Below, piece by piece: positions 52,466 through 61,177 of a DNA stretch of 64,000 bases (position 1 is its first letter; the number at the start of each line of letters is the position of its first letter). The notes under the pieces were generated by a model. It was not told where the DNA came from and did no database searches. It saw nothing but the letters and a program-made list of their open reading frames with translations. The translations under genes were made by a program, and so were the position numbers. The stretch comes from JANQEU01 sp965228045 (GTDB taxonomy: Bacteria; Bacteroidota; Bacteroidia; Cytophagales; Cyclobacteriaceae), in the NCBI GenBank assembly GCA_965228045.1, contig OZ245789.1, positions 4,526,001 to 4,590,000 on the forward strand, read 5' to 3'.

Positions 52466-52840
52466 ATGCCGGAAACAAGTCCTGTTACTGATACCAGTCA
52501 AGAATTAAGTGAGTTAGTAGTACGAGGAATGTTGGAGAAAAAGGCCCAGGACGTTGTGGTCATGGATTTAAGAAAAATAAAGCACGCAATTGCTGATTTT
52601 TTTGTTATCTGCTCAGGAAGTTCTGATACTCAGGTTGATTCGATATCACAATCAGTGGAAGAACAGGTCATTAAATCTTCTAAGCAAAAACCCTGGAAGA
52701 AGGAAGGATTTAAAAATAACGAATGGGTTTTGATAGACTATGTAGATGTAGTCGCTCATATTTTCAATAAAGACAAAAGGTCATTTTACGCCCTCGAAGA
52801 ACTATGGGCAGATGCCAACATCACACCAATAGAAAATTAA
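52466..52840 (+). CDS. rsfS: Ribosome silencing factor RsfS
   Basis: 124 residues. KKAQDVVVMDLRKIKHAIAD, FFVICSGSSDTQVDSI and WVLIDYVDVVAHIFN match the RsfS/Iojap family. It binds L14, whose gene is at 15027-15395, and blocks subunit joining under starvation. ftsH follows after 54 bp. Confidence 0.95.
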   Translation: MPETSPVTDTSQELSELVVRGMLEKKAQDVVVMDLRKIKHAIADFFVICSGSSDTQVDSISQSVEEQVIKSSKQKPWKKEGFKNNEWVLIDYVDVVAHIFNKDKRSFYALEELWADANITPIEN

Positions 52841-52894
52841 TCGAACTATAACATCTACTCGTCGTTTTAAAACAGGAATTGAATAAACAAAGAA

Positions 52895-55030
52895 ATGGGA
52901 GATAAACCGAGACAGAAGAAGAATCTCATGGGAGGACCGGGAAGAGGCGGTTATCAAATGTGGGTGATCATTATCCTGATTGCCACCGTATTTGGATTTA
53001 CATACTTCAATAATAGTAACTCAACAATCAAAATCTCAGACCGTCGCTTTGAGCAAATGCTTCAAAGCAACGATGTGAAAAGAGTGGTCCTAATCAAAAA
53101 TAAGGACCTTGTGGAAGTGACCTTAAAAGAAGAGGCGCTTCAAAATACAAAATATAAGATAGAACTGGAGAACCAGAATTCTCCTTTCAACTCAAACACG
53201 GGACCCCATTATAGTTTCAAGATCGTGGATCCTACCATTTTTAACGATGATTTTAACCGGGTGATGAACGATCTGCCGGAGGAGCAAAGAATCGGGTACG
53301 AAGTAGAGGAGAGAAATGATTTCTCTGATCTGTTCATGACTTATGGATTCTTTTTCCTTCTGATCTTCGGATTCTGGTTCCTTATGCGCAGAATGACCGG
53401 AGGAGGTGGACCTGGAGGTCAGATATTCAATATCGGAAAGTCTCGTGCAGCTTTGTTCGATGCCGAGAACAGAGTGAAGATTACATTTAAGGACGTGGCT
53501 GGTCTGGATGAAGCTAAGGAAGAAATCCGGGAGATTGTAGAGTTCCTGAAAAACCCGGCCAAATTCACCAAACTTGGCGGTAAAATACCAAAAGGCGCTT
53601 TACTAGTGGGCCCTCCGGGAACCGGTAAAACCCTTCTCGCGAAAGCAGTCGCTGGTGAGGCTGCAGTTCCTTTCTTTACGTTGTCTGGTTCTGACTTCGT
53701 GGAGATGTTTGTAGGTGTAGGTGCCGCCAGGGTAAGAGATTTATTTAAACAAGCGAAGGAAAAAGCTCCGTGTATCGTATTTATAGATGAAATTGATGCC
53801 ATAGGACGATCAAGAGGTAGAGGTCAAATGCCTGGTTCGAATGATGAACGGGAAAACACGTTGAACTCTCTGCTTGTCGAAATGGACGGCTTTGCCACCG
53901 ATGCGGGTGTGATCATTCTTGCCGCCACGAACAGACCTGATGTCCTCGACAGTGCCCTACTGAGACCAGGTCGGTTTGACAGGCAAATCAGTATTGACAA
54001 ACCGGATATCGTTGGACGTGAGGCAATTTTTAAAGTTCACCTGAAGCCAATCAAGCTCAATGATGACATTGATGCTAAGAAATTGGCAGCCCAAACTCCA
54101 GGTTTTGCTGGTGCGGAGATTGCCAATGTATGCAATGAAGCCGCTTTGATCGCGGCAAGGAAGGACAAAGAAAAAGTTGAGATGGTTGATTTTCAGGATG
54201 CCATTGACCGCGTCATTGGCGGACTTGAAAAGAAAAGCAAGATTATTTCTCCTGAAGAGAAGAAAATAGTAGCCTATCACGAGGCAGGACATGCCATAGC
54301 CGGTTGGTACCTCGAACATGCTGATCCTTTGGTAAAAGTCAGTATTGTACCCAGGGGAATAGCGGCTTTGGGGTATGCCCAATATTTACCAAAAGAACAG
54401 TTCCTCTATCAAACGGAACAGCTGATGGATGAGATGTGCATGGCTCTGGGTGGAAGGGCAGCCGAGGACATCATGTTTGGGAAAATTTCTACTGGTGCAC
54501 TAAGTGACCTGGAACGAATTACCAAGTTGGCTTACAGCATTGTCACAGTTTATGGGATGAATGAAAAGCTCGGCAATGTATCCTTTTATGACTCAAAACA
54601 GTCCGAGTACAATTTCACAAAACCATATTCTGATGCTACCGCAGAGATGATCGATAAGGAGGTCAAAGATCTTATTGACGGAGCTTACAAACGAACCAAG
54701 AAGCTTCTTCTGGACAAGAAGAAGGATTTGGAAATCGTTGCAAAGGAACTGTTGGATAAAGAAATCATATTCCAGTCGGATCTTGAAAGACTTATTGGGA
54801 AACGTCCGTTTGAGCATCAGACGACTTATGAAGCTTTCACCAATGGTAAAGCCGAGGATAAAAAGTCTGAAGACAATAAAGCTGAAACCAAGGATTCGGA
54901 ATCAACCGAAGCGAAGAATGGCGAAGAAACCATCTCAAAGCTGAAGGAAGATGTCAAGCAGGAAGTGGCAATGGAAGAATCAGATAAAAAATCTGATAAG
55001 GAGACCCACCAGGAAGACATCAATAAATGA
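52895..55030 (+). CDS. ftsH: ATP-dependent zinc metalloprotease FtsH
   Basis: 711 residues. Two membrane helices lie at about 21-38 and 143-163. The AAA+ domain has Walker A GPPGTGKT near 239 and Walker B IVFIDEIDAIG. The second region of homology is NRPDVLDSALLRPGRFDR. The zinc site HEAGH is near 462. The last 70 residues are a charged Lys/Glu/Asp tail that is probably disordered. It degrades misfolded membrane and short-lived cytosolic proteins. Confidence 0.98.
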   Translation: MGDKPRQKKNLMGGPGRGGYQMWVIIILIATVFGFTYFNNSNSTIKISDRRFEQMLQSNDVKRVVLIKNKDLVEVTLKEEALQNTKYKIELENQNSPFNSNTGPHYSFKIVDPTIFNDDFNRVMNDLPEEQRIGYEVEERNDFSDLFMTYGFFFLLIFGFWFLMRRMTGGGGPGGQIFNIGKSRAALFDAENRVKITFKDVAGLDEAKEEIREIVEFLKNPAKFTKLGGKIPKGALLVGPPGTGKTLLAKAVAGEAAVPFFTLSGSDFVEMFVGVGAARVRDLFKQAKEKAPCIVFIDEIDAIGRSRGRGQMPGSNDERENTLNSLLVEMDGFATDAGVIILAATNRPDVLDSALLRPGRFDRQISIDKPDIVGREAIFKVHLKPIKLNDDIDAKKLAAQTPGFAGAEIANVCNEAALIAARKDKEKVEMVDFQDAIDRVIGGLEKKSKIISPEEKKIVAYHEAGHAIAGWYLEHADPLVKVSIVPRGIAALGYAQYLPKEQFLYQTEQLMDEMCMALGGRAAEDIMFGKISTGALSDLERITKLAYSIVTVYGMNEKLGNVSFYDSKQSEYNFTKPYSDATAEMIDKEVKDLIDGAYKRTKKLLLDKKKDLEIVAKELLDKEIIFQSDLERLIGKRPFEHQTTYEAFTNGKAEDKKSEDNKAETKDSESTEAKNGEETISKLKEDVKQEVAMEESDKKSDKETHQEDINK

Positions 55031-55052
55031 TTTATTTTGAATAAAGTATTTT

Positions 55053-55075
55053 AGGGGCCACCGGCCCCTTTTTTT
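55053..55075 (+). terminator. Intrinsic terminator after ftsH
   Basis: AGGGGCC / GGCCCCT stem with a 3-nt loop, followed by seven T. The next base is the A of the lpxH start codon at 55076. Confidence 0.93.
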
Positions 55076-55846
55076 ATGGAAGAAATCAAAATAAATCTAG
55101 ACCCAGGAAAAAAAATCTATTTCGCCAGTGACTTCCATCTGGGTGCAACTAATCCTGAAGAAAGCAGAGAGAGAGAGCAAAAAATAGTACGCTGGTTGGA
55201 GAAAATCCGTCCGGATGCGCAGGAAATCTTCCTGGTTGGAGACATTTTTGATTTCTGGTTTGAATACAAAAAGGTGATACCAAAAGGGTATGTCCGGTTT
55301 CTGGGAAAAATTGCCAACCTTATCGACGAGGGAATCCCGGTACACTTTTTTCATGGCAACCATGACCTATGGATGAAAGACTATTTCGCAAAGGAATTAG
55401 GTGTGACCATTCATGAAGATCAAATAAGGCTTTTTTGTGAGGAAAAGTCATTTTGGATTGGGCACGGTGATGGATACGGACCAGGGGATTATACTTATAA
55501 GAAATTGAAAAAAGTCTTCAAAAACAGATTTACGAACTGGCTTTTTCAATGGTTACACCCAAACATTGGCATTGGACTGGCTGAAAGCTGGAGCTCAAAT
55601 AGTAAACTTAAGCATGCGAAAAATCCCGACCCTGACATGGGAGAAAAGGAAATCCTGGTGCTCTACTCACACGAAATTGAAAAGAAGACCCATCATGACT
55701 ATTATGTCTTCGGTCATAGACACATCACCGCTGAAATATCCTTGAACGAGAACGCTACTTACTTTAACCTTGGAGAGTGGGTAACAGAGGCACCTTTCGC
55801 ATCGTTTGACGGTAATGGATTGATATTAGAACAGTTTGAAAGCTAG
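55076..55846 (+). CDS. lpxH: UDP-2,3-diacylglucosamine diphosphatase-like protein (LpxH type)
   Basis: 256 residues. Calcineurin-like phosphoesterase motifs appear in order: FASDFHLGA, GDIFDFWFE, HGNHD, WIGHGDG and VFGHRH. LpxH removes UMP from UDP-2,3-diacylglucosamine in lipid A synthesis. The insert with YTYKKLKKVFKNRFTNWLF fits the LpxH lid. The start codon directly follows the ftsH terminator T-run. Confidence 0.88.
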   Translation: MEEIKINLDPGKKIYFASDFHLGATNPEESREREQKIVRWLEKIRPDAQEIFLVGDIFDFWFEYKKVIPKGYVRFLGKIANLIDEGIPVHFFHGNHDLWMKDYFAKELGVTIHEDQIRLFCEEKSFWIGHGDGYGPGDYTYKKLKKVFKNRFTNWLFQWLHPNIGIGLAESWSSNSKLKHAKNPDPDMGEKEILVLYSHEIEKKTHHDYYVFGHRHITAEISLNENATYFNLGEWVTEAPFASFDGNGLILEQFES

Positions 55847-56621
55847 ACTGGCAATATTGCTTATTTTTATTTGGGAGGGAGTCATTGGACAAACAATGAG
55901 TCCAGCCAAAAGCAAGCCATTAAAATCTACCATTTCTGTCCTCAGTGCTGACTTTCAGCATTACCTGTATGTAGGGACCTCCACCGGCGAAGTCCTGAAG
56001 CTCGATACAGCACTAAATGAAATGCAGTCCTTCAACCTCCCGGATTTTGCGGCAGTGTCACACGTGGAAAGCTGGAATCCCCTGAAACTGTTTGTTTTTA
56101 GTCGTCATCAGCAGGAATTCTTGTTCACCGAAAGATTTGTGGCAGTGCCGGAAAAATATCCAATTCGGGATTTTGTGGATGAATATGTCGAACAGGCTAG
56201 CGTCGGACAAGACAATTCGATTTGGTTTGTAAATTCTCTCCTATCACTCAGGAAATTTGATCTCACGCGAAAAATACAAATGTTCGAGGTCCCGCTTAGG
56301 AGAAATTTAGGTATTGAAAAGGTACATACCATGAAATCCTACCGAAATGGTGTGATTCTGAGTAATCCTGATTTTGGTATATATCTGATCGATCAATATG
56401 GCTCGCTGATTAACCAAATGGAACTGTCCGGAATTGAAGACTTTACTATTCACAACAATCAATTAAACACGATCATTGGGAATCAGATTTTCATGATAGA
56501 TCTGGTAACATTAAAAAAGGAGACCATAATGGCCCCCTTTCCTTACAAAACTGTAATAACCGTCGGAAAACGATACTTTTTTATCGATAGGAATAAAATC
56601 CTTGCTTACGATTTGCGATAA
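55836..56621 (+). CDS. Exported protein of unknown function, possible beta-propeller
   Basis: 261 residues from TTG 55836, overlapping the end of lpxH by 11 bp. Residues 1-19 form a signal peptide (MKARLAILLIFIWEGVIGQ). The rest shows repeated strand patterns such as HYLYVGTSTGEVLKLDT and GVILSNPDFGIYLIDQYG, as in propeller blades. There is no enzyme motif I recognise. It is convergent with the TolC-like gene, sharing 16 bp. Confidence 0.65.
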   Translation: MKARLAILLIFIWEGVIGQTMSPAKSKPLKSTISVLSADFQHYLYVGTSTGEVLKLDTALNEMQSFNLPDFAAVSHVESWNPLKLFVFSRHQQEFLFTERFVAVPEKYPIRDFVDEYVEQASVGQDNSIWFVNSLLSLRKFDLTRKIQMFEVPLRRNLGIEKVHTMKSYRNGVILSNPDFGIYLIDQYGSLINQMELSGIEDFTIHNNQLNTIIGNQIFMIDLVTLKKETIMAPFPYKTVITVGKRYFFIDRNKILAYDLR

Positions 56622-57985
56622 GCGTCCAGGATCTTTTGTCTCAACACGATACTGTATTTTGCATTTATAAGCTGAATCTCAGCTCTGTTTTTATTGTTCA
56701 AACTTTCAAGATAGGTATAGAAATCTGTATTCCCTGTCTCATACCTTCTCTCCATAAATTCAAAGCTTGCCTGCAAGGCGTCCAGATTCTCCCTGGCAGA
56801 CTCATAAGTAGCCTGGGCGGAAACAAGATCCAGGTAAACCTGCTGGACCGCATTTGTTATATTTTGCCTGGCCTGCCTCACGGCCAATTCCGAATTCGCC
56901 ATGTTCAATTTAGCTACCTGAATTCTGTTTGTGCTTTGGAGCTGATTAAAGATTGGGATCGAAAGTGTGAACTGAATATATTCAAACTGGTTATACCCCA
57001 ATTGCTCAAAGTATGTAGCATTTGGCTCAAACCTTGGCACAAGTTCTCCATCCGAATTCATTACAGTCTCATTAGGATTTACCGCTCCATTTGATGAATA
57101 GTTACTTCCAATCATTCCGAAAAACGAAAGCGTTGGCAATGCTTGTCCAAGGGCGGACCTATACTGCCACTTGGCTGCCTCCTGGCTGGCAGTGGCACTC
57201 CTTAATGAAGGGTTGATTTCCATAATGTCTGCCAATACTTCAGAAAAAGGATCCAGTTCGTTTAACAACTGTTCCTCGGTCTCTTCTATAGGTTCAAGCG
57301 CGTAATCCGATGCCGTCACATCAATCTGCATGGCTTGTAGTAACCTTAGTTTATCACTTTGATATTGATTTTGCAGGTTCTGAAGATTGAGTTTTTCTGT
57401 GGCCAGCTGTGATCTGAAATTGAAAACATCCTCCATATTTCCTACCCCGACTGATTCCCGCTTTTCAGCCCGATCAAGTTGAGCCTGAAGGAATTCTACT
57501 CTCTCACTGGAAATCCGAATATTTTCCTCTCCCAAAATCACGGCCAGGTAAGCGTTCAAAATGTCAGCCTGCGTTTGAAGTTCTGAAGCTTCCACATCTT
57601 CCGAAGCTGCGATATATTGATTAGTATTTTGCTTCCTGACTGAATGTCTGGATAGTCCATTAAAAAGGGTCCAACTTGTACTTATTCTCGGCTGAGAAGA
57701 GCGAGTTGTGGCAGTTACCTGCCTCGCTGCATTCACATCGAAGGTGGTACCAAAAAAGAAATCGTAGTTGGCCTGAGCATTGATGCTGGGCAAGTGCCCC
57801 ATAAAAGACTGAATCTGATTAGATCTGGCAATCAACTCATTATTTCGGGCCTGTTTTATTGAAAGATTATTGTTGAGGGCCGTTTCAATGCACTCATCCA
57901 GGGTCAACACCACCTGGTCACGCTGCTCTTCCTGTGCTTTGGCACAAAAACCGGCTAAAAGCAATACAAAAAATATTTTCTTCAT
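56606..57985 (-). CDS. TolC-family outer-membrane efflux protein
   Basis: 459 residues with a signal peptide (MKKIFFVLLLAGFCAKA). Two repeated OEP units are visible: ECIETALNNNLSIKQARNNE near the N-terminus and AEVMEINPSLRS-like LADIMEINPSLRSATASQEA in the middle. Long helices with regular heptads follow. It would form the trimeric outer-membrane duct for the adaptor and ATPase genes upstream. A hairpin lies between it and the ATPase gene. Confidence 0.9.
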   Translation of the reverse strand: MKKIFFVLLLAGFCAKAQEEQRDQVVLTLDECIETALNNNLSIKQARNNELIARSNQIQSFMGHLPSINAQANYDFFFGTTFDVNAARQVTATTRSSQPRISTSWTLFNGLSRHSVRKQNTNQYIAASEDVEASELQTQADILNAYLAVILGEENIRISSERVEFLQAQLDRAEKRESVGVGNMEDVFNFRSQLATEKLNLQNLQNQYQSDKLRLLQAMQIDVTASDYALEPIEETEEQLLNELDPFSEVLADIMEINPSLRSATASQEAAKWQYRSALGQALPTLSFFGMIGSNYSSNGAVNPNETVMNSDGELVPRFEPNATYFEQLGYNQFEYIQFTLSIPIFNQLQSTNRIQVAKLNMANSELAVRQARQNITNAVQQVYLDLVSAQATYESARENLDALQASFEFMERRYETGNTDFYTYLESLNNKNRAEIQLINAKYSIVLRQKILDAYRKS

Positions 57986-58008
57986 TTTCTCGCTGATGAA
58001 TTAAAGAC

Positions 58009-58035
58009 AAAGGACCGCCCAGAAGGCGGCCCTTT
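58009..58035 (-). terminator. Hairpin between the ABC ATPase and TolC-like genes
   Basis: Stem AAAGG-CCGCC / GGCGG-CCTTT with one mismatch and a 5-nt loop, then a T-rich but interrupted tract on the minus strand. It may only partly stop transcription, lowering tolC-like expression. Confidence 0.6.
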
Positions 58036-58125
58036 GGGTATATAGACATGCAACTAGGTACTAGTTTGGATTGAATTCAAAATCTGAAATCCAGGCTTCC
58101 CCTGAATTCTCAAATTCCGACTCAA

Positions 58126-58839
58126 TTATACAAGGGCGTTATCCTTGGAATTGATGTTTTCAGATACGATCTGTCCATCAAATAGGTGGATTACCCTGTG
58201 GGCGTATTCTGCATCTATTGGTGAGTGTGTCACCATGATCACAGTAGTTCCGTTTTCATTCAATTCGGTCAGAAGGTTCATTACCTCCTGGCCATTGGCT
58301 GAATCCAGGTTACCAGTCGGCTCATCCGCAAGGATAAGTTTAGGCTGGGCAACTACCGCTCTCGAAATCGCCACCCGCTGCTGCTGACCACCGGAAAGCT
58401 GCTGAGGGAAGTGATTTCTTCTGTGCATAATTTTCATTGATTCCATTACCTCTTCCACTCTCTTTTTTCTTTCGGAAGAAGAGTGTTTCAGATAGATAAG
58501 AGGAAGTTCGATGTTTTCATACACTGTAAGCTCGTCGATCAGGTTAAAGCTCTGGAATACAAACCCGATGTTAGCTTTTCTAAGGTCGGCTCTTTTTCTT
58601 TCAGAGTAACCGGATATTTCCAGATCGGTAAAGTGAAATTCACCTTCACTGGGATTATCCAATAATCCGATGATGTTAAGTAAAGTTGATTTACCACATC
58701 CAGATGGACCCATAATTGCTACAAACTCACCGTTTTTGACCTCCAGGTTCACTCCTGCTAACGCGGTTGTTTCAATTTCATCAGTGTAATAGAACTTCTT
58801 TAGTCCTGATGTTTTGATTAAGGTTTTAGCGTTCTCCAT
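58126..58839 (-). CDS. ABC transporter ATP-binding protein (MacB/LolD type)
   Basis: 237 residues. Walker A GPSGCGKSTLLNIIG, Q-loop FVFQSFNLIDELTVYEN, signature LSGGQQQRVAISRA, Walker B LILADEPTGNLD and H-loop MVTHSP are all intact. The type usually pairs with a four-helix permease, which is not encoded next to it. It lies 14 bp after the adaptor gene. Confidence 0.95.
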   Translation of the reverse strand: MENAKTLIKTSGLKKFYYTDEIETTALAGVNLEVKNGEFVAIMGPSGCGKSTLLNIIGLLDNPSEGEFHFTDLEISGYSERKRADLRKANIGFVFQSFNLIDELTVYENIELPLIYLKHSSSERKKRVEEVMESMKIMHRRNHFPQQLSGGQQQRVAISRAVVAQPKLILADEPTGNLDSANGQEVMNLLTELNENGTTVIMVTHSPIDAEYAHRVIHLFDGQIVSENINSKDNALV

Positions 58840-58853
58840 TGGTTATTGTTTTA

Positions 58854-60107
58854 TTATTTAAATACTAATCTATCCTTGTCTTCGTAGCCATCATATGAAG
58901 AGACAACAACTTTCTCTCCAGGTTGCAATCCTTCCAGCACTTCATAGAATCTTGGGTTCTGTCTACCCAATCTAATATCTCTTCTGACTGCAAATGATTC
59001 TTCATCATCCACCACAAAAATCCAATTCCCTCCTGTAGTTTGATAGAAACTACCCCTGGGGATCTGCACAGCGGTGATATTTTCACTCAACTGTAACCTG
59101 ATCTGAAGTGTTTGACCTCTTCTGATGCCTCTTGGAATAGAATCCGCGGTAAAAAACATGTCTACCGAAAACATTCCTCCCTGAACCTCAGGGTAAATTT
59201 TTCTTATCTCCAACTCGTAATTTTCACCGGCAAAGTCAAATGTTCCCTTTAGACCTTCATATATCCTGGCGATGTAGTGCTCATCGATTGGCGTCCTTAC
59301 CTTATAACCATTAAGGTCATCTATCTGTCCTATATTCTGTCCAGGAGCGATGGATTCACCGACTTCGACATTAACAGTAGAAAGTCTGCCAGATATTGGA
59401 GCCGTGATCCAAAGGTTGTCCAGGTTCTTTTTGATCATCTCCAGATTCTCCCTGGTTCTCTGAAGTGTTTCATTATTCTGTCTGATCTGGATTGCGGCAT
59501 TCAGCGAGTCGAATCGATTTGACTCTACCTGAATTTGTCTCTGGCTTGTCAGCCTTTTAAATTCCCTTTCAAGATTCAGGTATTCCTGTTCTGAAATGAT
59601 GTTATCCTCGAAAAGCGGTTGCGCTCTTTCGTAGGCATCTTTCGCTGCAGCGATCTGATAGTCTAGTTGAACAAGGTTTTGCTTTAACAAAAACTGATTC
59701 CTCTGGAGATTGAGTTTCGAATTCTCAATATTATTCACCAGAATAAATGCCTGCGTCTCCTCCCGTACGAAATTCTGCACCAGGTTATCGTTGGCCAGTT
59801 TCAGAATAGTATCTCCTTTCTCTACCAGAATACCACCTTCATAGTATTTGGTTTCAACCACTCCTCCGACGATCGCATCCAATCTGATGGTAAGAATCGG
59901 CATTACAGCCCCATCTACCGGGATAAATTCTCTGAATTCGCCTTCCCTGACCTCCGCAACATTGATTTTTTCTATCTCAACATTGAGCCGTGACCCACCC
60001 TCCGCAAACACAAAACTGTAAAGGACAAAAAGGACAAAAACGCCCGCCAAACCCCATGTCAGGATTCGCTTAAGTGTAAACTTCTTTTTCTTAATCTTTC
60101 GATCCAT
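58854..60107 (-). CDS. Periplasmic adaptor (membrane fusion) subunit, HlyD/MacA type
   Basis: 417 residues. One membrane anchor lies at about 14-32, then a barrel-sandwich half (PVDGAVMPILTIRLDAIVGG), a long coiled-coil hairpin (about 115-225), the second lipoyl-like half (LWITAPISGRLSTVNVEVGE) and a beta-barrel end. It would link an inner-membrane ABC complex to the TolC-like protein. Confidence 0.9.
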   Translation of the reverse strand: MDRKIKKKKFTLKRILTWGLAGVFVLFVLYSFVFAEGGSRLNVEIEKINVAEVREGEFREFIPVDGAVMPILTIRLDAIVGGVVETKYYEGGILVEKGDTILKLANDNLVQNFVREETQAFILVNNIENSKLNLQRNQFLLKQNLVQLDYQIAAAKDAYERAQPLFEDNIISEQEYLNLEREFKRLTSQRQIQVESNRFDSLNAAIQIRQNNETLQRTRENLEMIKKNLDNLWITAPISGRLSTVNVEVGESIAPGQNIGQIDDLNGYKVRTPIDEHYIARIYEGLKGTFDFAGENYELEIRKIYPEVQGGMFSVDMFFTADSIPRGIRRGQTLQIRLQLSENITAVQIPRGSFYQTTGGNWIFVVDDEESFAVRRDIRLGRQNPRFYEVLEGLQPGEKVVVSSYDGYEDKDRLVFK

Positions 60108-60212
60108 TATAAATGGCTGTTACTAATTTTCTCTCAGCCGGATATGCCAATTTGAATGCCACTAATTATAAACTGCTGAATGCCTGTAAGTTACGAAAAA
60201 TAGGTGGGATTT

Positions 60213-60232
60213 TGTACCAGAACACTTGTACA
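60213..60232. promoter_or_regulatory. Candidate operator (dyad) before the adaptor gene
   Basis: TGTAC and GTACA arms are separated by 10 bp, about 105 bp from the adaptor ATG and at the -33 side of a weak promoter match. TetR-type regulators bind such dyads; the link to the adjacent TetR gene is inference. Confidence 0.4.
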
Positions 60233-60263
60233 GATTGGAACAAAAAGTGTTCGTTTTCGAGCA

Positions 60264-60298
60264 TAAAAAAAGGTTTAGGTCGTCAAAGGCCTGAACCC
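60264..60298 (-). terminator. Terminator-like hairpin in the efflux leader
   Basis: Minus strand: GGTTCAGG pairs with CCTAAACC with one C-A mismatch, loop of 10 nt, followed by seven T. It is about 60-90 bp downstream of a full promoter and about 155 bp before the adaptor ATG. Confidence 0.5.
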
Positions 60299-60358
60299 AA
60301 AGGTCAAAAACTCAAAATAAAAGGACTAATTAAAATTCTTAATCCACAACAACTTCTT

Positions 60359-60389
60359 CAAATATATAAATTCTAATAAGAAAGGCAAA
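60359..60389 (-). promoter_or_regulatory. Promoter firing towards the efflux operon
   Basis: Minus strand: TTTG (60386-60389), 19 bp, TATATTTG (60359-60366), an exact consensus pair. The transcript would meet the hairpin at 60264-60298 first. Confidence 0.65.
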
Positions 60390-60505
60390 ATAATTTCCCA
60401 GGGCTTAACACATAAATTAACTTGTTACTATCGGAACCAATTGTAACATTTATCGTTTAGATAGTATTACTTTCAAAAAAGAAAGAAATAATATACCAAT
60501 AAGAT

Positions 60506-61177
60506 ATGACTACTCTACAGCTGAGGCTGAACAAAAACCTCTATCTAAAAGACCCTCAATCGACCGAATTGGGCCGTAAAATCATTCAAAAAAGCATTGA
60601 ACTGGTAGACGAGCTGGGATTCGAGGCTTTCACATTTAAGAAATTATCTGTGGAAATCGAATCGACAGAAGCCTCGATTTATCGATACTTTGAAAATAAA
60701 CACCGATTACTGGTATACCTGATATCGTGGTACTGGATTTGGCTGGAGTACAGCATCTCCTTCGAGACTCATAATATCTCGGAGCCGGAAGAACGACTAA
60801 AAATTGCCTTGAGGCTGATAACATCAAAAAAGTCCCTGGATCAAAACTTTCCGGAGGTGGATGAATCGGCATTGCAGAGAATAGTCATTTCGGAATCAGA
60901 TAAAACTTACCTTACAAAGCAGGTAGACGAAATAAACAAAGAGGGAGTCTTCCGGGGATATAAGTCCTTGTGTACAAGTATTGGCTCCATAGTCCGTGAA
61001 ATAAACCCAAAGTTCCCGTATCCGCAGGCGCTGATAAGTACTGTTCTGGAGGCATCGAATCAACAGATTTTCTTTGCAGATCACCTACCCTCGCTTACCG
61101 AGTTGAGTGATTCTAATGACAAGTTCGATCTCAATTACCAATTTCTAGAAACTATTGTTTTTAAAGCAATCCAGTAA
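60506..61177 (+). CDS. TetR-family transcriptional regulator
   Basis: 223 residues. The N-terminal helix-turn-helix domain (about 22-70) contains ELVDELGFEAFTFKKLSVEI and STEASIYRYFENKHRLLVYL. The rest is a helical ligand domain without recognisable motifs. Its stop overlaps the ABC transporter start by 1 nt, so it is probably regulator and part of the same operon. Confidence 0.9.
   Translation: MTTLQLRLNKNLYLKDPQSTELGRKIIQKSIELVDELGFEAFTFKKLSVEIESTEASIYRYFENKHRLLVYLISWYWIWLEYSISFETHNISEPEERLKIALRLITSKKSLDQNFPEVDESALQRIVISESDKTYLTKQVDEINKEGVFRGYKSLCTSIGSIVREINPKFPYPQALISTVLEASNQQIFFADHLPSLTELSDSNDKFDLNYQFLETIVFKAIQ

Larger units (their letters stand above)
60108..60505. other. 398-bp divergent regulatory region without a convincing gene
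   Basis: It separates the efflux operon from tetR. It holds, from left to right: a weak -7 match (60195-60202, minus), a dyad TGTAC-N10-GTACA (60213-60232), an inverted repeat GAACACTT / AAGTGTTC (60220-60252), a terminator-like hairpin with a T-tract (60264-60298, minus) and a full promoter (60359-60389, minus). Confidence 0.7.

Noticed and set aside
60113..60376. Open frame of 87 codons on the plus strand between the efflux operon and tetR
   Set aside because: Composition is low-complexity, there is no homologous motif, and it overlaps the minus-strand promoter, hairpin and dyads.
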